A DNA stretch of 64,000 nucleotides from Batillaria attramentaria (GCA_018292915.2 JACVVK020000054.1:362001-426000), one strand, 5' to 3'; positions 20,825-52,019 are shown, counted from the stretch's first letter. A program made the numbers and translations. Notes: generated from the letters alone by a model not told the origin.

Positions 20825-23463
20825 TCTGTTTAGAAGTGCCTGATAAAAAAAATGAACACATTCCACTCTTGTTTCTGGTCAAACAGACCAAGTACACAAC
20901 ATACCATACATCTGACAAACACGGTCATTACAATGGGACCTGGATACAAGGCACATAGATAATGATAAATATTAGCAAAGCATACTTGTGTGTAAAATGA
21001 CACACGGTGAATAGGATCTACATGACACACTCTGTACACAGGTTTGTACACATGCATGCCCTTAAGCATGATGGATTTCAGCAGTTAGATTCATCACTTC
21101 TGATGAAAGAAAACAAAAAATGAGAGAAGGAAGATCAAATCTTAGGAGATTACATTAACCCCTTGACCAACACTTATTTTTCTCACTATCTAGCAGCATC
21201 TTTTCAGATCACGTGGTTTATCAAGGACATCTGGGTTTTCACATCCAAAGAGACTTCTACATTCAATCACCGAACTACTTGATTGTGAACATGTTCAATG
21301 ATAGGAGTGGTAGATTTATGAGAAAAGACTTGATGGTGATGATTGTCTCAAAGTCACCCTTTTGTGACAATGGTAGTGAACTTTCAACTACAGCAGTGCA
21401 TTAGTTCTCACCAGTTGGTAGTTACCACTACCTCCAAGGAACTGAAAATGAGCACATCACCTACAGGCAGTGTGTATCGGACGGAAACTGATGAAATGCA
21501 CTGTGTCTGTACACACTGGCAGAGTCCCACCCATTAAACCAGTGATCAACACCTACAATTACCAAATCCCCTTACTGCTACATGTACACTTTGCAATTTG
21601 AGCATGGCAAAAATGAACAAGGCAGGCACACAAGCACCAAAGTGACAATATAAGCACTAGGCACAAAATGAACACATACGTAATTCTACAGTCTGAGTGT
21701 GTGCCTCAAAATGTTTCTCATTTTAAACACCTGGAAAATGTGGCCCATAACAGAAACACAGATAGATGATCAGAAAATAAGGAAGATAACTACTAATATA
21801 AAAACTCATGGACCAACTTTCAGAGTTTAGGAGTGCACTTTTGTAACTTAAATTGTAATCAAACAAATTAAAGACCAATACACAACACCGACATAAAGAA
21901 CAAAACAAATGTGCACACTCTAAGTAATGTTTCTAGCAATGATTTTAAGAAATTCTTGTCAAATGACATCAAACTACTGCCCTGCTTTGTCAAAAATGTA
22001 AGATACCATGACAAATTATTAGTTTGCATACATGAATCATCACAATTCACATCATACATCTGGTTATGGCAAAAACTACACACCAAACCATAGAAACACA
22101 ACATACAGAAAAGTGAAAATTCGAGAAAGGTTATATTTTTAAACCACAAGGTGCATACTAGTGCTGTAAGAAGGAAGAAATTATTTTGGTAACCACGCAG
22201 ATACTGAACACAATAGCATTATGGTGCACACAACTGCCTCAATTCTCCAAAACACTGTGCGCAAAATGCTGGTTAAGAAAGAGAAAACCTTCTCTTTTTC
22301 GTGGTATAAATAAAGATTCAATGGCAGCAAGCGTTCCCATGGACGGAGTGAGGGATTTAAAAACTGTCAATGACAAAAACATATGCAGTAGGGAGAGTTG
22401 AACTTGTCCCATTCTGAGCAAAAAGTACAGCAAACAAGTTTGACATAAGGACTTCTCCTTTGGACATGACATGGCAAAGGTTTTGGATTTGCCCTGTGTA
22501 TTTTTTTTTCTGTCATGAAAACCTTGTGTCAACCTCAGTGGCTGCTTCAAATGCATAGCAATTCAATGATAAAATGCAGTACATGTACATGTAGCTTCAG
22601 TTGTAACAACTCATGTATACAACGCATACCTTTTGCAAACAAAATTATTCACAATTTGTCTTCAACTAGAAGTAAATTTGTCCGTGGAATGATAAATTAA
22701 AGCACAAAATAAAATCAGATGGCAACCGTTTAAGTCACACAATGGAATAGAACAGCATTTCCATTTAACAGCAAATACTGATATACATCATTACTTTACT
22801 GACCATCTAAGTCAGAACAAAAATATATTACATCTTTTGAACACCACTTGAGTCATTTGACACAGCACCGTTGTTGTACTGCATCACATAAAATAAATAC
22901 ACATTATGTATGCTTACTTTACGACACAAGTACATTTAGTCAAAACAAGTGCATAGCTCAGAACTTCCCAGTTCAACTTCAATGATACATACTTGTTTGA
23001 AAGTACAAAACAGATAAAAAGTTTCATTTACATTTCAATGATTAGAAAGTTGCATCCAATGGAACTGAATCAACTGAGATAAATGTAAATTAAGCATACA
23101 CTGTCCTTTCTTATGAAATTCATCAAAAGACAAGTGTCCTTCATCTGTGTTTTAAAGAATCTGAAGTGACGAGCACAGCAAAAACATTGCAAAAGTTGTC
23201 AAAATGTTTCCTGATGACTGCAAATATGCACTGAAACTATAAATGCAAGCCTGCTGAAGAAGCATAAAGCTTTCAACATGTCATCTGCAAAAAGCTCCAA
23301 ACCTGATTGCGTTATGAATTCAAATTCAAGCAGTCATCAGTTAACAAAATGGCTAATGCTTGTGTTCGAGATAAAACGTTCCATGAATGAGTGACATCAA
23401 TCATTTTGCAACAGCACCTGTAGTGCCTCAGTTGAAGCACAATGCTACAGCAATGCTATACCA

Positions 23464-41741
<18,278 letters not shown>

Positions 41742-42502
41742 GTTTACAGCTGATACTATTCGGGTCGAGTGCCGGAGATGCAGGTCACGAATATCATAGT
41801 GCGAATAACAGCGTCAATAAATCCCTTGCTCCGTGTCAAACCATACTCACACAAATGAACCGGAAAGCGGAGACTGTCCGCCAAGTGGGGGTGGGAGGGA
41901 CTTTGCACTCGACGCTGGACCAAAACAATACCCGGAGGAATCTAACGGGATGGATACCACGTGGTACTGTATGCACGCCTCAACGACTACGCTTAACGAA
42001 TTCTTCCGCCAGAGACGCCAGCCGGCAAGCACAAATTGTTTGGGGCCAAACTGAATTAATAAAGATGAAATTAACCAAACAATGCCTCATAAAGTAACTA
42101 CCTAATTACAAACTATGTATTTGAAATTGCAAGTTTGATAGTGCGACTTACAACATAAAACTACTTTTAGCGCGACAGAAACAAAATGAGTTAAGAGGCA
42201 TTTTGCGCGCGAAAAAACTCCGCACTGAATGAAAAAGGCAACTTCAGAAAATTTTAATGTAAACACATGCATCCATCATAATTAAAATCTTGTCATTGTT
42301 CGACGTGAAATCGTTAGCTGTGGTGTTATTATTAGAATGCGTGCATGTATATTCACTTCGCTTCTACCCTCGGCGCACTTTTCAAAATGGCGCCTTCGCA
42401 TGTCAACACACGCTTCACGACGTTGATTTAGACCAGTTTTGTACTCTTTGTGTTAGTAAACTAAGCTCACGCCAGTCCCCTGAGATAACACACGACTGCG
42501 AA
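41742..42502. promoter_or_regulatory. Shared region between the divergent p63/p73 P1 and WRAP73 starts
   Basis: 761 nt between the P1 ATG (minus) and the WRAP73 ATG (plus). It must hold the 5' leaders and promoters of both, so a bidirectional promoter is likely. No TATA box was identified. Confidence 0.5.
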
Positions 42503-42571
42503 ATGAATTTTTCAGAGTTATTTCGCCAGTCTCACCAACTTTGCAGATATTCGCTGGATGGAAAGTATCTG
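42503..42571 (+). CDS. WRAP73: WRAP73 exon 1 (start codon)
   Basis: ATG at 42503, 23 codons ending LDGKYL, donor GTAAGT. Start chosen because MNFSE matches the vertebrate N-terminus. Confidence 0.95.
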
Positions 42572-45500
42572 GTAAGTTTTTACTCGAAAGCGAAACAAGC
42601 GTTGCGAAGGACATACGGGCATGTTTTTCGTATTTTCCTACACCTACAAAAAGTGTTTTTTTTGCATCTTGCATACGGTTTAAACACTGCTGCGAAAACA
42701 GTCTATGCAAACAGTTTGACATTTCGTGACCACGTTTTGTTTAGGCGTCAGCTGTCGATTACCGGCTGGTGATCAGAGATGTGGAGACGCTACAGATCCA
42801 GCAGCTGTTTTCTTGCCTCGATGCCATTCAGCATATTGAGGTAAGATCAGAAATAGCATGTAGCATTCTCGTTTTAATCGTTGTAATACAACAAACTATA
42901 TGGAGTGTCAGACCAGCCAGGGGTACAGAAGAGTGACAGTGCAATAACTGCTTCAAACTGACTAGGGATTTTATGCTCTAAACTATTTGGAACAAGTTCC
43001 ATTTTTCCCTCCCATCTTGTCTGATCTCCTGTTGTAATAAGACATGTGACAACTGTCTGTAGTGTCACAAATATGAGCATGTTCTTATGATCAATTTGGT
43101 GGATGTAAGTAATATAAACAGCTGTCTTTATCAGTTTGTGTGCCTCATTAATATCTAATTGATACATTGCCCTTTCCAAAAAAACAAACAAAAAAAAACT
43201 GATGAAACGGTTAATCATATTTATCTTTTGTTTCAGTGGTCTCCCGATTCTTTGTTCATCCTTTGTGGAATGTTTAAAAGAGGAATAGTGCAGGTGAGAA
43301 CTGAACGCAAAACTGCATTTCAGTCCACCCAAGTGGTTGGAAATCCATTAATTTAATTTGTTATGGTTTTAATGGACCTCAACGAGAGATCAGGATTGAA
43401 AACATCAGAATAAACAGAAAACTTTGACATGACAGCATTTGAAAATACTTCAAAATTAATTTTGAAAAATGTATCATATAATGATATAGTAGACTACAGG
43501 TCTTTCTGTCTCTCCAAGATGTTTACTGTCTGTGGAGGATGTTATCACAATGAATGAGGATTATGTGGATTGGCAGAAGGAATATACATTTCTAGTAACA
43601 ATTTTGTTTTCTGACCCAGGTTTGGTCTATAGAGAATCCAGACTGGCACTGTAAAGTGGATGAAGGGTCAGCAGGGCTGTGTGCTGTACGCTGGGCTCCA
43701 GATGGTCGACACATCTTGACGACAGCAGATTTTAATGTAAGTTTGCAACTGACTGTGTTCAGATACAATATTTTGTAAACAGGTGGTTGGTAGTGTAGTT
43801 AGTGCTACAGAATACTGAATTTATCAGGGAATTTTCGGTGTTGCTGTCACTGGCTTTGTGTGTTGATTCTATTTTGGTCATTTATTTTGTAAAGTAACAT
43901 AAGGCAAGTAACGTAAGGCAGATTGCTGAGATAGGCAAAAACTGCACTGATGAAGCCTTAGTATTTTTAGTATTTAGTACAGAAAATAATGTGAGTACAT
44001 GTACTCATTTTCTCCTTTATGCAGTTAGACACAAGTTGCAAGATGATGGGTCGATTTGGTTTGTTTGTTGAAAGAGTGCACATTGTATCTTGCAGCTTCG
44101 AATCACAGTCTGGTCGCTGCTGACAAAGTCAGTGTCATACATTCGATATCCAAAGCAGTGTGAGAAAGGTATTGTTCATTTAAATGTCTTACATCTACCC
44201 ATCTCACTCTGTCTCTCACACACACACAGATAGTGTCAGTGTCACATGCTTGTATTTGCACGCCCTTGTACTCACACACACTTTGAAATAACTGTTTTAT
44301 ACACTGTACTAACAATTTCTACAAATAAAAGCGACATAAAAGGGACAGAAACCACTTAACTTTGACAAAGGGGGGGGGGGGGGGGGGAAACGGTGGGCGA
44401 GAAAAGGACCAGAAAAAATAGTAAAAACGCCAGGCCCCGGGTGGTTTGAACGAAAAGCCGTAACATAACCCTCTGAACTTTTTTCACACACAGTCCATGG
44501 TCTCTTGTGTCACCAAAGGATGGGTGTTGTGATTGCTAATTTTCACTATTCTTTTTTGTTCTTTTCTGCCCAACAATTTTTTTTTTTTTTCACACACAGT
44601 CCATGGTCGTTTGTCACCAAAGGATGGGTGTTGTGATATTTTTACTATTTTTTCTGGTCCTTTTCTCGCCCACCGTTTTTTTTTTGTTTTTTTTTTCCCC
44701 CGCGCCGTGTATGTCAGTATGTCCGCAGAGTTACCTTTTGTTTGTTTGTTGAAGTTATGTCCCATTTGTTTATGTCCTGAAGAAGGCAAAAGCCGAAAAG
44801 TTGGCCTGTGCCGTCCTTTGTCAAAGTTAAGTGGTTTCTGTCCCTTTTATGTCGCTTTTATTTGCTTAACTTGTAACCACTTCGCAGTCATTACCGTTTC
44901 CTTAACAATTTCTAGTAACTAAAATGAGCATCCCTGAAGGTGTATGTACTGTTTTACTGGTTGCAGGTATAGACTTCAGCAATACAGGGAAATACATGGC
45001 ACTTGCTGAACGACGTGACTGTAAAGACTACATCAGCATTTTCTCCTGTGAAACTTGGTCCCTTGTCAGGGTTAGTAAACTGGACAGCACATGCTGGTTT
45101 ATGTCCATTTGTATCAATTTGTAGATTTTTTTAAAAGTACCATCTGGAGAACTTTTTTTTTCTTTTTTAAATTAGTTATCTCATTTTGTTGCCCCTTTTG
45201 GCAGACGGTTTACTGTTCTTTGTAGATGATTTGCCTTCTTCCATCTCTGTTTTCAGCATTTTGAAACAGAAACGGATGACCTTGATGGCTTGCAGTGGTC
45301 ACCTGACAGCCGTGTTCTTTGTGTCTGGGACTCTTGTTTAACAGTGAGTACTGACGTATTTGGTTCACCACAAATATCAATTAAATGCTGCAGTTTGCTG
45401 AATCTGCTCTCCTTTTTTCTCTTTTCTTAACTCCCACCAGGGTTAGTCATGTCCTTCTCCCCTCTCTCAGTCTCAGTGTCTCTCTCACACACACACACAT

Positions 45501-47569
45501 ACACACACACAGAGGTACAATACCTGCATCCAGGGTTGACATTGACAGCTGCCATTTGCATCTGCATCTGCTGCTGGTGATGGGCTGTTCTCCTCTGATG
45601 TTCTCTCATGGCAGCATTAGCGCCAGTGGGTGTTTGTGGTGGGGGCATCTTTGGCTTGTAGCCTGCAGGGTTGAAATGACCAGTGCCCACAGGTGAAAAA
45701 GTGCTAGCTCTGGCATTTGGCATAGTTTGTCCATTTGGCATGTGGCAAGTCAGAGGCTGTGCAAACTGGCCAATGGCAGTGGACATGCGTGTGCCATGCA
45801 TGTACTGATGACTTGAGCCAGGGATGCTTTGGACGCTGTTTGGGTGAGAATTCACTGTGGAAACACTTTGGTTGTAAAAAAAGTGACTGTTCACTTGAGA
45901 GGCACCGAGGCCGTTTCCTTGATTGCAAGTTGCTGCCTGGCTGTTAGTGGGCTGGCTGTTTGCTGTGGAGACCATGTGAACGGAATTTTGAGCGTTTAAT
46001 CCGTTCACATTTGTTGTGGCAGGGCTGTGTATAGTTGAAACATTCTGAGCACAAGTGGTGGGGACGGATGGAGCATCAGACAAAGAAAGGGACGTCTTGT
46101 CCTGCATGTTGAACGAACTTCCTTGGCTGGTCAGCAAGCTGGGACCTGTAATTGTAAAGAGAAATTTATGGATAATTCAGAAAGTTCAGAAATGTCCTAG
46201 GAACATCTGATAGTCACAAATTACATGTTTTTCAATAACACATTTCTTCTTGTAATTGTTTTTCCATCATACTGAGTCTTCTGCGGTATCTGCACATTGA
46301 AATCATTAAATATTAACCCAGATCTTGCTGAATCAATTTGTCTCATGCTGAAATAGTCATATAGAGGTAGTTTGGAATATTCCGTTCTCAGCAAGACCAG
46401 GGTTAAACAAATGAAGATTATGACCACCTGACAGGGTCAGTGTTTGAAATAAGACTGTAGCAGCTGAATGGCTTGACAAGGCGAGTTATTGCCACAGCAA
46501 GACATAAAACTTGAGCAAACCTTTTCCTGACCACATTCAGAAACACAGACTCCCCACCGGCACACTGGCAAGAAACTCATTCAGTCACAAGTAAACCTGA
46601 TCCATGCACGCACACACTATGCTTTACGAAACACAAAATGTGTGGTGTACATTACAGTGGAAACATTACCAACCAGACACAGTTGACTCATCCATGACTG
46701 CTGGTTTTCCTAAACAGATGAAATCTTATCATAGACGTAGTAGAGTGAATCATTTCCATTTTGTGCAGTAAATAAACAGTGCCGTGGTGGTGTCTTTAAG
46801 TTAGACTGAGGCAAAGTGTCTTTATGCATGGCTCCAGGACACAGACTGGGGAGTGGGAGTTTTCAAGCGTCATGCTTGATTAGTTTACAGTTGTGATCAC
46901 CGGGGGGCAGCGCAACTTCCCCCTGTGTCGACCTCTTTCACTTGAATGGTTTTTATTGATAGACACATACATGTACAAAAAGTTGATAGAATTTCAATGT
47001 TGTGGAACGATGGCATAAAATTACCAGTAATACCACTACTTTCAGTTTGAAAGTTGTTGTCATATTGAGGACCAGTAAAACAGAAAGAAACAAAATGTGT
47101 CTGACAGAGTCGTTTTCAAGCAAGGTTGTCACTTGCATTCACACCACTTTCAGTGCTTTTCATTAGTTGGTGAAATGAATTCATTCCACGGGATATTTTT
47201 TTACATTTGAGATGAATTTTGTGAAGCATTTCTATAACACGCACTGTTTCCTTGACTTTTTTTAAAATACAACTTAGAGTTATTGTTTCTTTCTTTGTTT
47301 TTCTTTGTTTTTTACTTATTTTAAGTGAAATGAAAACAGCACTGCAGTGTGTTGCTTGATGTGTGCCATTTGATGTAAAGTCACTCCAGTTGTACCTAGT
47401 GGGTATTGATGAGATGGAACTTTGTGCTTTTCAGTATCAGTTGCTGTTGTATTCAGTTGATGGGCGATGCCTGGCCCGCTACTCTGCCTACCAGTGGGCC
47501 TTAGGCATCAAAACAGTGGCTTGGGCTCCATCATCACAGTTTCTGGCCATTGGCAGCTATGATGAAAAA
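42503..47569 (+). CDS. WRAP73: WRAP73 (WD-repeat protein antisense to TP73), first 8 coding exons; 3' part not in window
   Basis: Eight phase-matched exons encode 246 residues that follow human WRAP73 almost without gaps: [83 protein letters not shown] [50 protein letters not shown] and [10 protein letters not shown]. These are WD40 beta-propeller blades. Known role: centrosomal and spindle-pole protein acting with SSX2IP in spindle anchoring and ciliogenesis. Human WRAP73 is about 460 residues, so roughly the last 210 are missing here. The exon after 47569 should begin VRI/VRV...; none was recognised before 64000. Exons: 42503-42571, 42745-42840, 43237-43293, 43620-43736, 44096-44168, 44967-45070, 45257-45343, 47435-47569. 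Confidence 0.95.
42745..42840 (+). CDS. WRAP73: WRAP73 exon 2
   Basis: 96 nt, phase 0. Encodes [17 protein letters not shown] to DAIQHIE. Acceptor TGTTTAG, donor GTAAGA. Confidence 0.95.
43237..43293 (+). CDS. WRAP73: WRAP73 exon 3
   Basis: 57 nt, phase 0. Encodes [19 protein letters not shown]. Acceptor GTTTCAG, donor GTGAGA. Confidence 0.95.
43620..43736 (+). CDS. WRAP73: WRAP73 exon 4
   Basis: 117 nt, phase 0. Encodes [20 protein letters not shown] to [10 protein letters not shown], a complete WD blade. Acceptor ACCCAG, donor GTAAGT. Confidence 0.95.
44096..44168 (+). CDS. WRAP73: WRAP73 exon 5
   Basis: 73 nt. Encodes [19 protein letters not shown] and KQCEK, ending in phase 1. Acceptor CTTGCAG, donor GTATTG. 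Confidence 0.95.
44322..44864. mobile_element. Foldback-type element with 50-bp perfect terminal inverted repeats in WRAP73 intron 5
   Basis: Positions 44322-44371 (CAAATAAAAGCGACATAAAA...ACAAAGG) recur inverted at 44815-44864 without a mismatch by eye. A second, inner pair (44388-44427 against 44639-44680, CGGTGGGCGAGAAAAGGACC) extends the arms. Between them a unit starting CACACACAGTCCATGGTC occurs twice (44486 and 44591). AACAATTTCTA flanks the element at 44311-44321 and again at 44904-44914, 40 bp outside the right arm. No ORF. Confidence 0.8.
44967..45070 (+). CDS. WRAP73: WRAP73 exon 6
   Basis: 104 nt. Encodes [17 protein letters not shown] to CETWSLVR. Acceptor GTTGCAG, donor GTTAGT. 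Confidence 0.94.
45257..45343 (+). CDS. WRAP73: WRAP73 exon 7
   Basis: 87 nt, phase 0. Encodes [18 protein letters not shown] to WDSCLT. Acceptor TTTTCAG, donor GTGAGT. Confidence 0.95.
45524..46145 (-). CDS. Candidate Q/N/S-rich internal exon, P0 form of p63/p73 (antisense in WRAP73 intron 7)
   Basis: A 622-nt exon open throughout in one frame, with an excellent acceptor (TTTACAATTACAG) and donor GTATTG. Its 206 whole codons encode a low-complexity protein rich in Asn, Ser, Gln, Thr and Met, with a Gln/Met stretch ([12 protein letters not shown]) near the end and a [11 protein letters not shown] motif. Composition like this is typical of transcriptional activation regions. It enters in phase 1 (fits 56506-56629) and leaves in phase 2 (fits the exon at 41254). 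It lies antisense within WRAP73 between exons 7 and 8. Alternative: part of an unrelated minus-strand gene. Confidence 0.55.
47435..47569 (+). CDS. WRAP73: WRAP73 exon 8 (last recognised)
   Basis: 135 nt, phase 0. Encodes [38 protein letters not shown] and IGSYDEK. Acceptor TTTTCAG, donor GTGAGT. The 2.1 kb intron before it carries the antisense exon 45524-46145. Confidence 0.95.
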
Positions 47570-48536
47570 GTGAGTACAGTACTGTACATGACAAGCTTCC
47601 ATTGACAAGTTTGCTTTTCTAGTACATGTCAGGTGAACCTTCCACTAGTTCCAGTTACATACTGATGAGCATGACAAAGTCATCAAGTCCTGCTGATTGT
47701 CAAAGAATTTGTAAACCAGATGTCTTACCTGCAACTTAGTTCACTCGTTTATGTTTACAAACATGCAATCATGTTTCACACACTGCTTCTGTCAGATACG
47801 TTAGATTGATTTCAATATTCTTGTAGGATTCTTTTTTCTTTTTTTTTAAAGAAAAAAAGGCCATTGTTGACTGCATGCTTTTCACCTGTTCAGTTACACA
47901 TGCACCCCAGAAGGAAATGCCTGACAGAAAATATGAATGAATAAAATTGTACACAAGTACCTCTCCAGGAAACGCTTTATCAAAATGATATAATAGAGAT
48001 ACTGTTGAATCATACATGTCAGTGCCTGTGTGCAACCACCGCTGTTGCTGTTTTGTAGCACTCTGCATGCATGGAACGGAGGGGTGTGGGTTGGTGGGCC
48101 TGAGTGAGCATGTTAGCTCACTGTAAGCGTTGAATGCAAACTGCAAGGGCACTGTATTGCGGTTTCATATGCGTAGTGGACACCTGATACCCTCTTGCTT
48201 AGGGTCATCAACTGTCATTGTTTGTTTCTCACCGCCTCACAAAATTAATATGCATGGTGTGACTGAAGACATACAGATGTGCATTGTTTGTATGGATTAT
48301 TTTGTTTGTGTAAAAGGAATGCAGCCTAATCTTTTACATTGTTTAGTGTATAAAATACTTCTGTGTATGGATGTCTTGAGGGTGGTTGTGGTATTTTTGT
48401 GTAAGTTAACTCTCTCTCTCTCTCTCTCCTCTCTCTGTGAAGTAATGGAATTAGGTTCTGAAAGTTGTACCTGGGGCAGTTAAATTATGTTTAACATTCC
48501 CCTCCCCTGCAAACACTCAACAGGCTTCTCCCTCAG

Positions 48537-48560
48537 GTCCGCTTGGAAATCGACATTTGA
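48537..48560 (+). CDS. Possible alternative terminal exon of WRAP73
   Basis: After the pyrimidine-rich acceptor CTTCTCCCTCAG, the frame continues VRLEIDI-stop in the phase exon 8 needs. AATAAA follows at 48989-48994. It would give a 253-residue half-propeller protein. Only splice-site and phase evidence. Confidence 0.2.
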   Translation, partial: VRLEIDI

Positions 48561-51500
48561 GCAGGCCAGCGTCCGGCCGAAAGCGAGCAAACCTCAGGTC
48601 ACACAATGCGCTCAGTCAGCTGTGACAGGTTAGCAAGGGACGCCTAAACCTTTCACCCTTCCTTCTCGCTGGGTAGGCACTAAAACCAGTTCCCAAATCA
48701 AAAGATCAAGCAGCTTTTTGACCCATCAGTCATGCCTTCCGCACCATTCTGTTTGACTTTTGTCGCTCAGTTCCCAGTCACTAAGGTCTCTAACAGAAGA
48801 AAAGAGAGAGTGTCGCTCTGCAGGTTTGATGCTGAGAAACTGGACATCACAAGGTGGTATGCATGAGGGGTTTGATGTTGGGGGAAAACCAACAGAGCTC
48901 ACAGTTGAAAACGACTGCAGCAGGATACATTTACAATTTTTTGTGTGTGTGCAAAACAGAAAAAGAAAAAGAATTTGTAAACAAATTCAATAAAACAAAC
49001 AAAAGAAACAAGCGTCTACATGATACATATAAAATATGTAGATAAATACAAAGATGATGTGCTTATATCTCTAAATATTTGGTCTAAAAGAACTGAGAAA
49101 ATGAAGCACAATGGATACCCCCCCCCCTCCATAGTTAACTAAAGTATGGTAGTTGTGGTAGTTGTGGTGGTCGGGTTTAAGTCTGAGAACCGCTATGGCA
49201 GCCAGATTGGTCTAGCTATGGTTTCTGAAAATTAGTAATATCCCCACCAGCCGTTTACCCCCCCCCCCCCCCCCCCCAATTCCCCTGACCACTTTAGTTG
49301 CATGCGCCGGCAATGACATGTAAAGCGACGGAACTAACACAAAGTATGGAGATATGAATATTGTTCCAGATTCAGTCATTCAGAGACACCAGGAAGCTTC
49401 AGAACATATTACTTCTGATTTCAATCTAAACATTAATTCGCCTGTGCCATGACTTACATGAATTGAATTCTGTCTTTGCCCTAAAAAACAAAACCACGGA
49501 TGCTGCGGGATGATACAAGCCATGTCAAACCATAACCGCCTAGTCTTGATCATATTAGCCCGGCCTCCAGTCGCCGAGTTCTGTATACATGTACTGTACA
49601 CGGTACAGCGCATTTCCGAAGAAACATCGTTCGAGCTGAGTATGGCCCGCGACAGATCTTGATCTTGCTGCGACCTAGCGTCTACCCCACATAACGGGGC
49701 CCGCTGTGCGAGATGAAAACAGTTTATCAGCCTCAGTGAGTATGTTTGGGGTGTACAAGTTGTCGCCAAGACGACAGCACCGAGAGAGTGGGGCTGGAAG
49801 ACAAAACCTGGAGTGGAGAAGAGAGGTGGGACTGCAGTGAGGCAGGTGAGGGGTCACGGTTCAGAGGTCGAGTGTCGCCAAGTCGTGTTCAGGCAAGTGA
49901 GGCGCAGACTCCCGCTTTCCCAATACAGTTGAGACTTACTGTACCTCCCGCCCTCTCTCTCTCAAACCATCCGACTTTCAGGTGAAACATATGCGACCAA
50001 CAGCGCATAAATAATACTGTTTGAAATTTGTTTTTTTAAAAATAAATTTCCAAAGGTATTGAGTTTTGTCACAGTCCTGGAAATAAAACAAACAAAAGAT
50101 TTTTTTTCTTTTGATGAGCAATAGAAGTGTCCAGAATTGTAATGTTTTTCACGGCAGTGACTGCTACCATTGGTTCTTCGGCTTTCCCACAGACACACAT
50201 GTATGTCTCTGGTTTTCGAGCCCGGTTTTCTCTGGTGGCTAAGGCACTTATAGGTGCAGAAATAAACGTGACGAGTCGTCTGAGGGAGTGGGCGGTCACT
50301 GTCGCACGCAGTTGTACATGTTTTGGGTAGAGAGGGTAGCCAAGAGGGGAAAACGAAAGTTCAGTTGTTTTGTGAACGGATACGCGGAACACAGACGGTA
50401 TTGGTGACAAGCCGCACGAGAGGTATATGAGATATCCGTTCGTAAGAACAGTACCGACAAAAGTGAAGCGAAAAACAAATGTATGATGTCACAGCCTCAT
50501 CAAAGTCTGCCTCCCCCGCTTCAGAAGCCGAACGCCCACGCGAACACCGTAAGACTGCACATTGTGTACTCCGTGTATTGCAAAGTGACCTTACATGTCA
50601 ACTGTGAAAGCGCACAAAACACATGCAGCTAGCCACTCCAACGAAACCGATGAGGGGTCGACAGATACTTGACTACAACATACTCGCACAGTGAAAATTA
50701 TAATAATGATAGGTCTTATATAGCGCTAACAGTCTGCTCGAAGAACACTCAGTGCGCTACACACACACATTCTCCCGCATACATGAAACATGACTGAAAC
50801 ACGTAATCGTAATCAAGGCAGTTATGTTCTGTGCGGAGTTTGTGTCACATACAGAGACAGTGGGGCCAGACCCGCCAAACAAAACTGAACGCTGAAACAA
50901 GGCTACGATATCAAAAGAACCTACCTCCAGCTAACCGGGTGGCCAGGTGGGAAAGGTAAAAGTTAAAGCCTTACCTTCACATCTGGTCGCAATCTGTCGT
51001 GTAGTGTATGTGTCGTCGGCAGCAGTCAGGGACGGTACACTTGAGATGCGCGCTGATAGCGTGTGTTGGGGTTGTAGCTAAGCATCGGTAGGCCAGGTGC
51101 TTTTGAAGACAGTTCCAGGAGCTAAAACTTAACTAGTTATACTTTCGCAGCGGCGGCGGTGCGCGCAGACCCATCCAGGCGTGACCACCCGGTATCATCT
51201 TCATTCCGGCTACCCCCCATGCCATCCCCTTTAACGGTTAACGGGAAACTTTAAGGTCAAGTCAGCCGTGTACAGTTTCACCTCGACGTAACTTAAATAC
51301 ATGTACTGCCTACTTTACACTCGTACCCCCTCCCCGCCCCCCACTCCCCGCCATCCCCACACACACTCAGAGTAGTACACTTAGTTCATGGTTTGATTAT
51401 CAGGTTTTGCCGCAGCTGAAGTGTGCTGGCTGCACACGTTTTTCCATCGCCCATTTGACTGCATTAATAAAATGAAAATCTTTCATGTTATAAGCAGAGT

Positions 51501-51966
51501 TTGTTCAAACTTACGCAGCTGTTGTTGCTTTGCCACTTAATGATTTTTTTTTTATTTGATGTTTGGGGATGGGTGGTTGTGCATGTAAGACTTCAATTCT
51601 GAACAAACGTATCCCCCCCCCCCCCCCAATTTTTTTTTTTAAAGTTTAAAGTGACAGCCTTATCTTGATTTATATGGATTATTACAGTATATTTGTTTCA
51701 GAACAACCTGACTAATACAAACCACTTTCCAAGTAACTAGATACTGCCAAGACACCTGCGTTAAATGGGTATGGGTGAAGTGGTATGTTACATCAGTATT
51801 TTCTGAACCTCATTGTTGAAGGATTTCATTATGTTAATTTGCTTTGCATTGAATGGTCTCTGTGAGATCCTGTTGGGTTGAATGCATAAATGGAAAGAAA
51901 GTGCTTTGTAACAGTGAAGAGAACAATGGTAAAATGCAAACTAAATCTTTGACCTAGTCACGTGTG

Positions 51967-51968
<2 letters not shown>

Positions 51969-52018
<50 letters not shown>
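51969..52018. repeat. (TG)n microsatellite
   Basis: About 25 TG units, followed within 20 nt by a second TG block and a GA block. Confidence 0.95.

Positions 52019-52019
<1 letters not shown>

Larger units (their letters stand above)
15975..23463 (-). other. 3' flank, possibly a very long 3' UTR, of p63/p73
   Basis: About 7.5 kb of AT-rich non-coding sequence after the stop, interrupted by the LINE at 18387-20824. A minus-strand AATAAA at 15999-15994, followed by a GTGTTTTTTTT tract, is a candidate end. The 3' UTR length is not proven. No other exon was seen. Confidence 0.35.

Noticed and set aside
44777..44798. Confident hammerhead ribozyme call
   Set aside because: Core words are present but stem II has an extra A and stems I and III are not evident; kept only as a finding.
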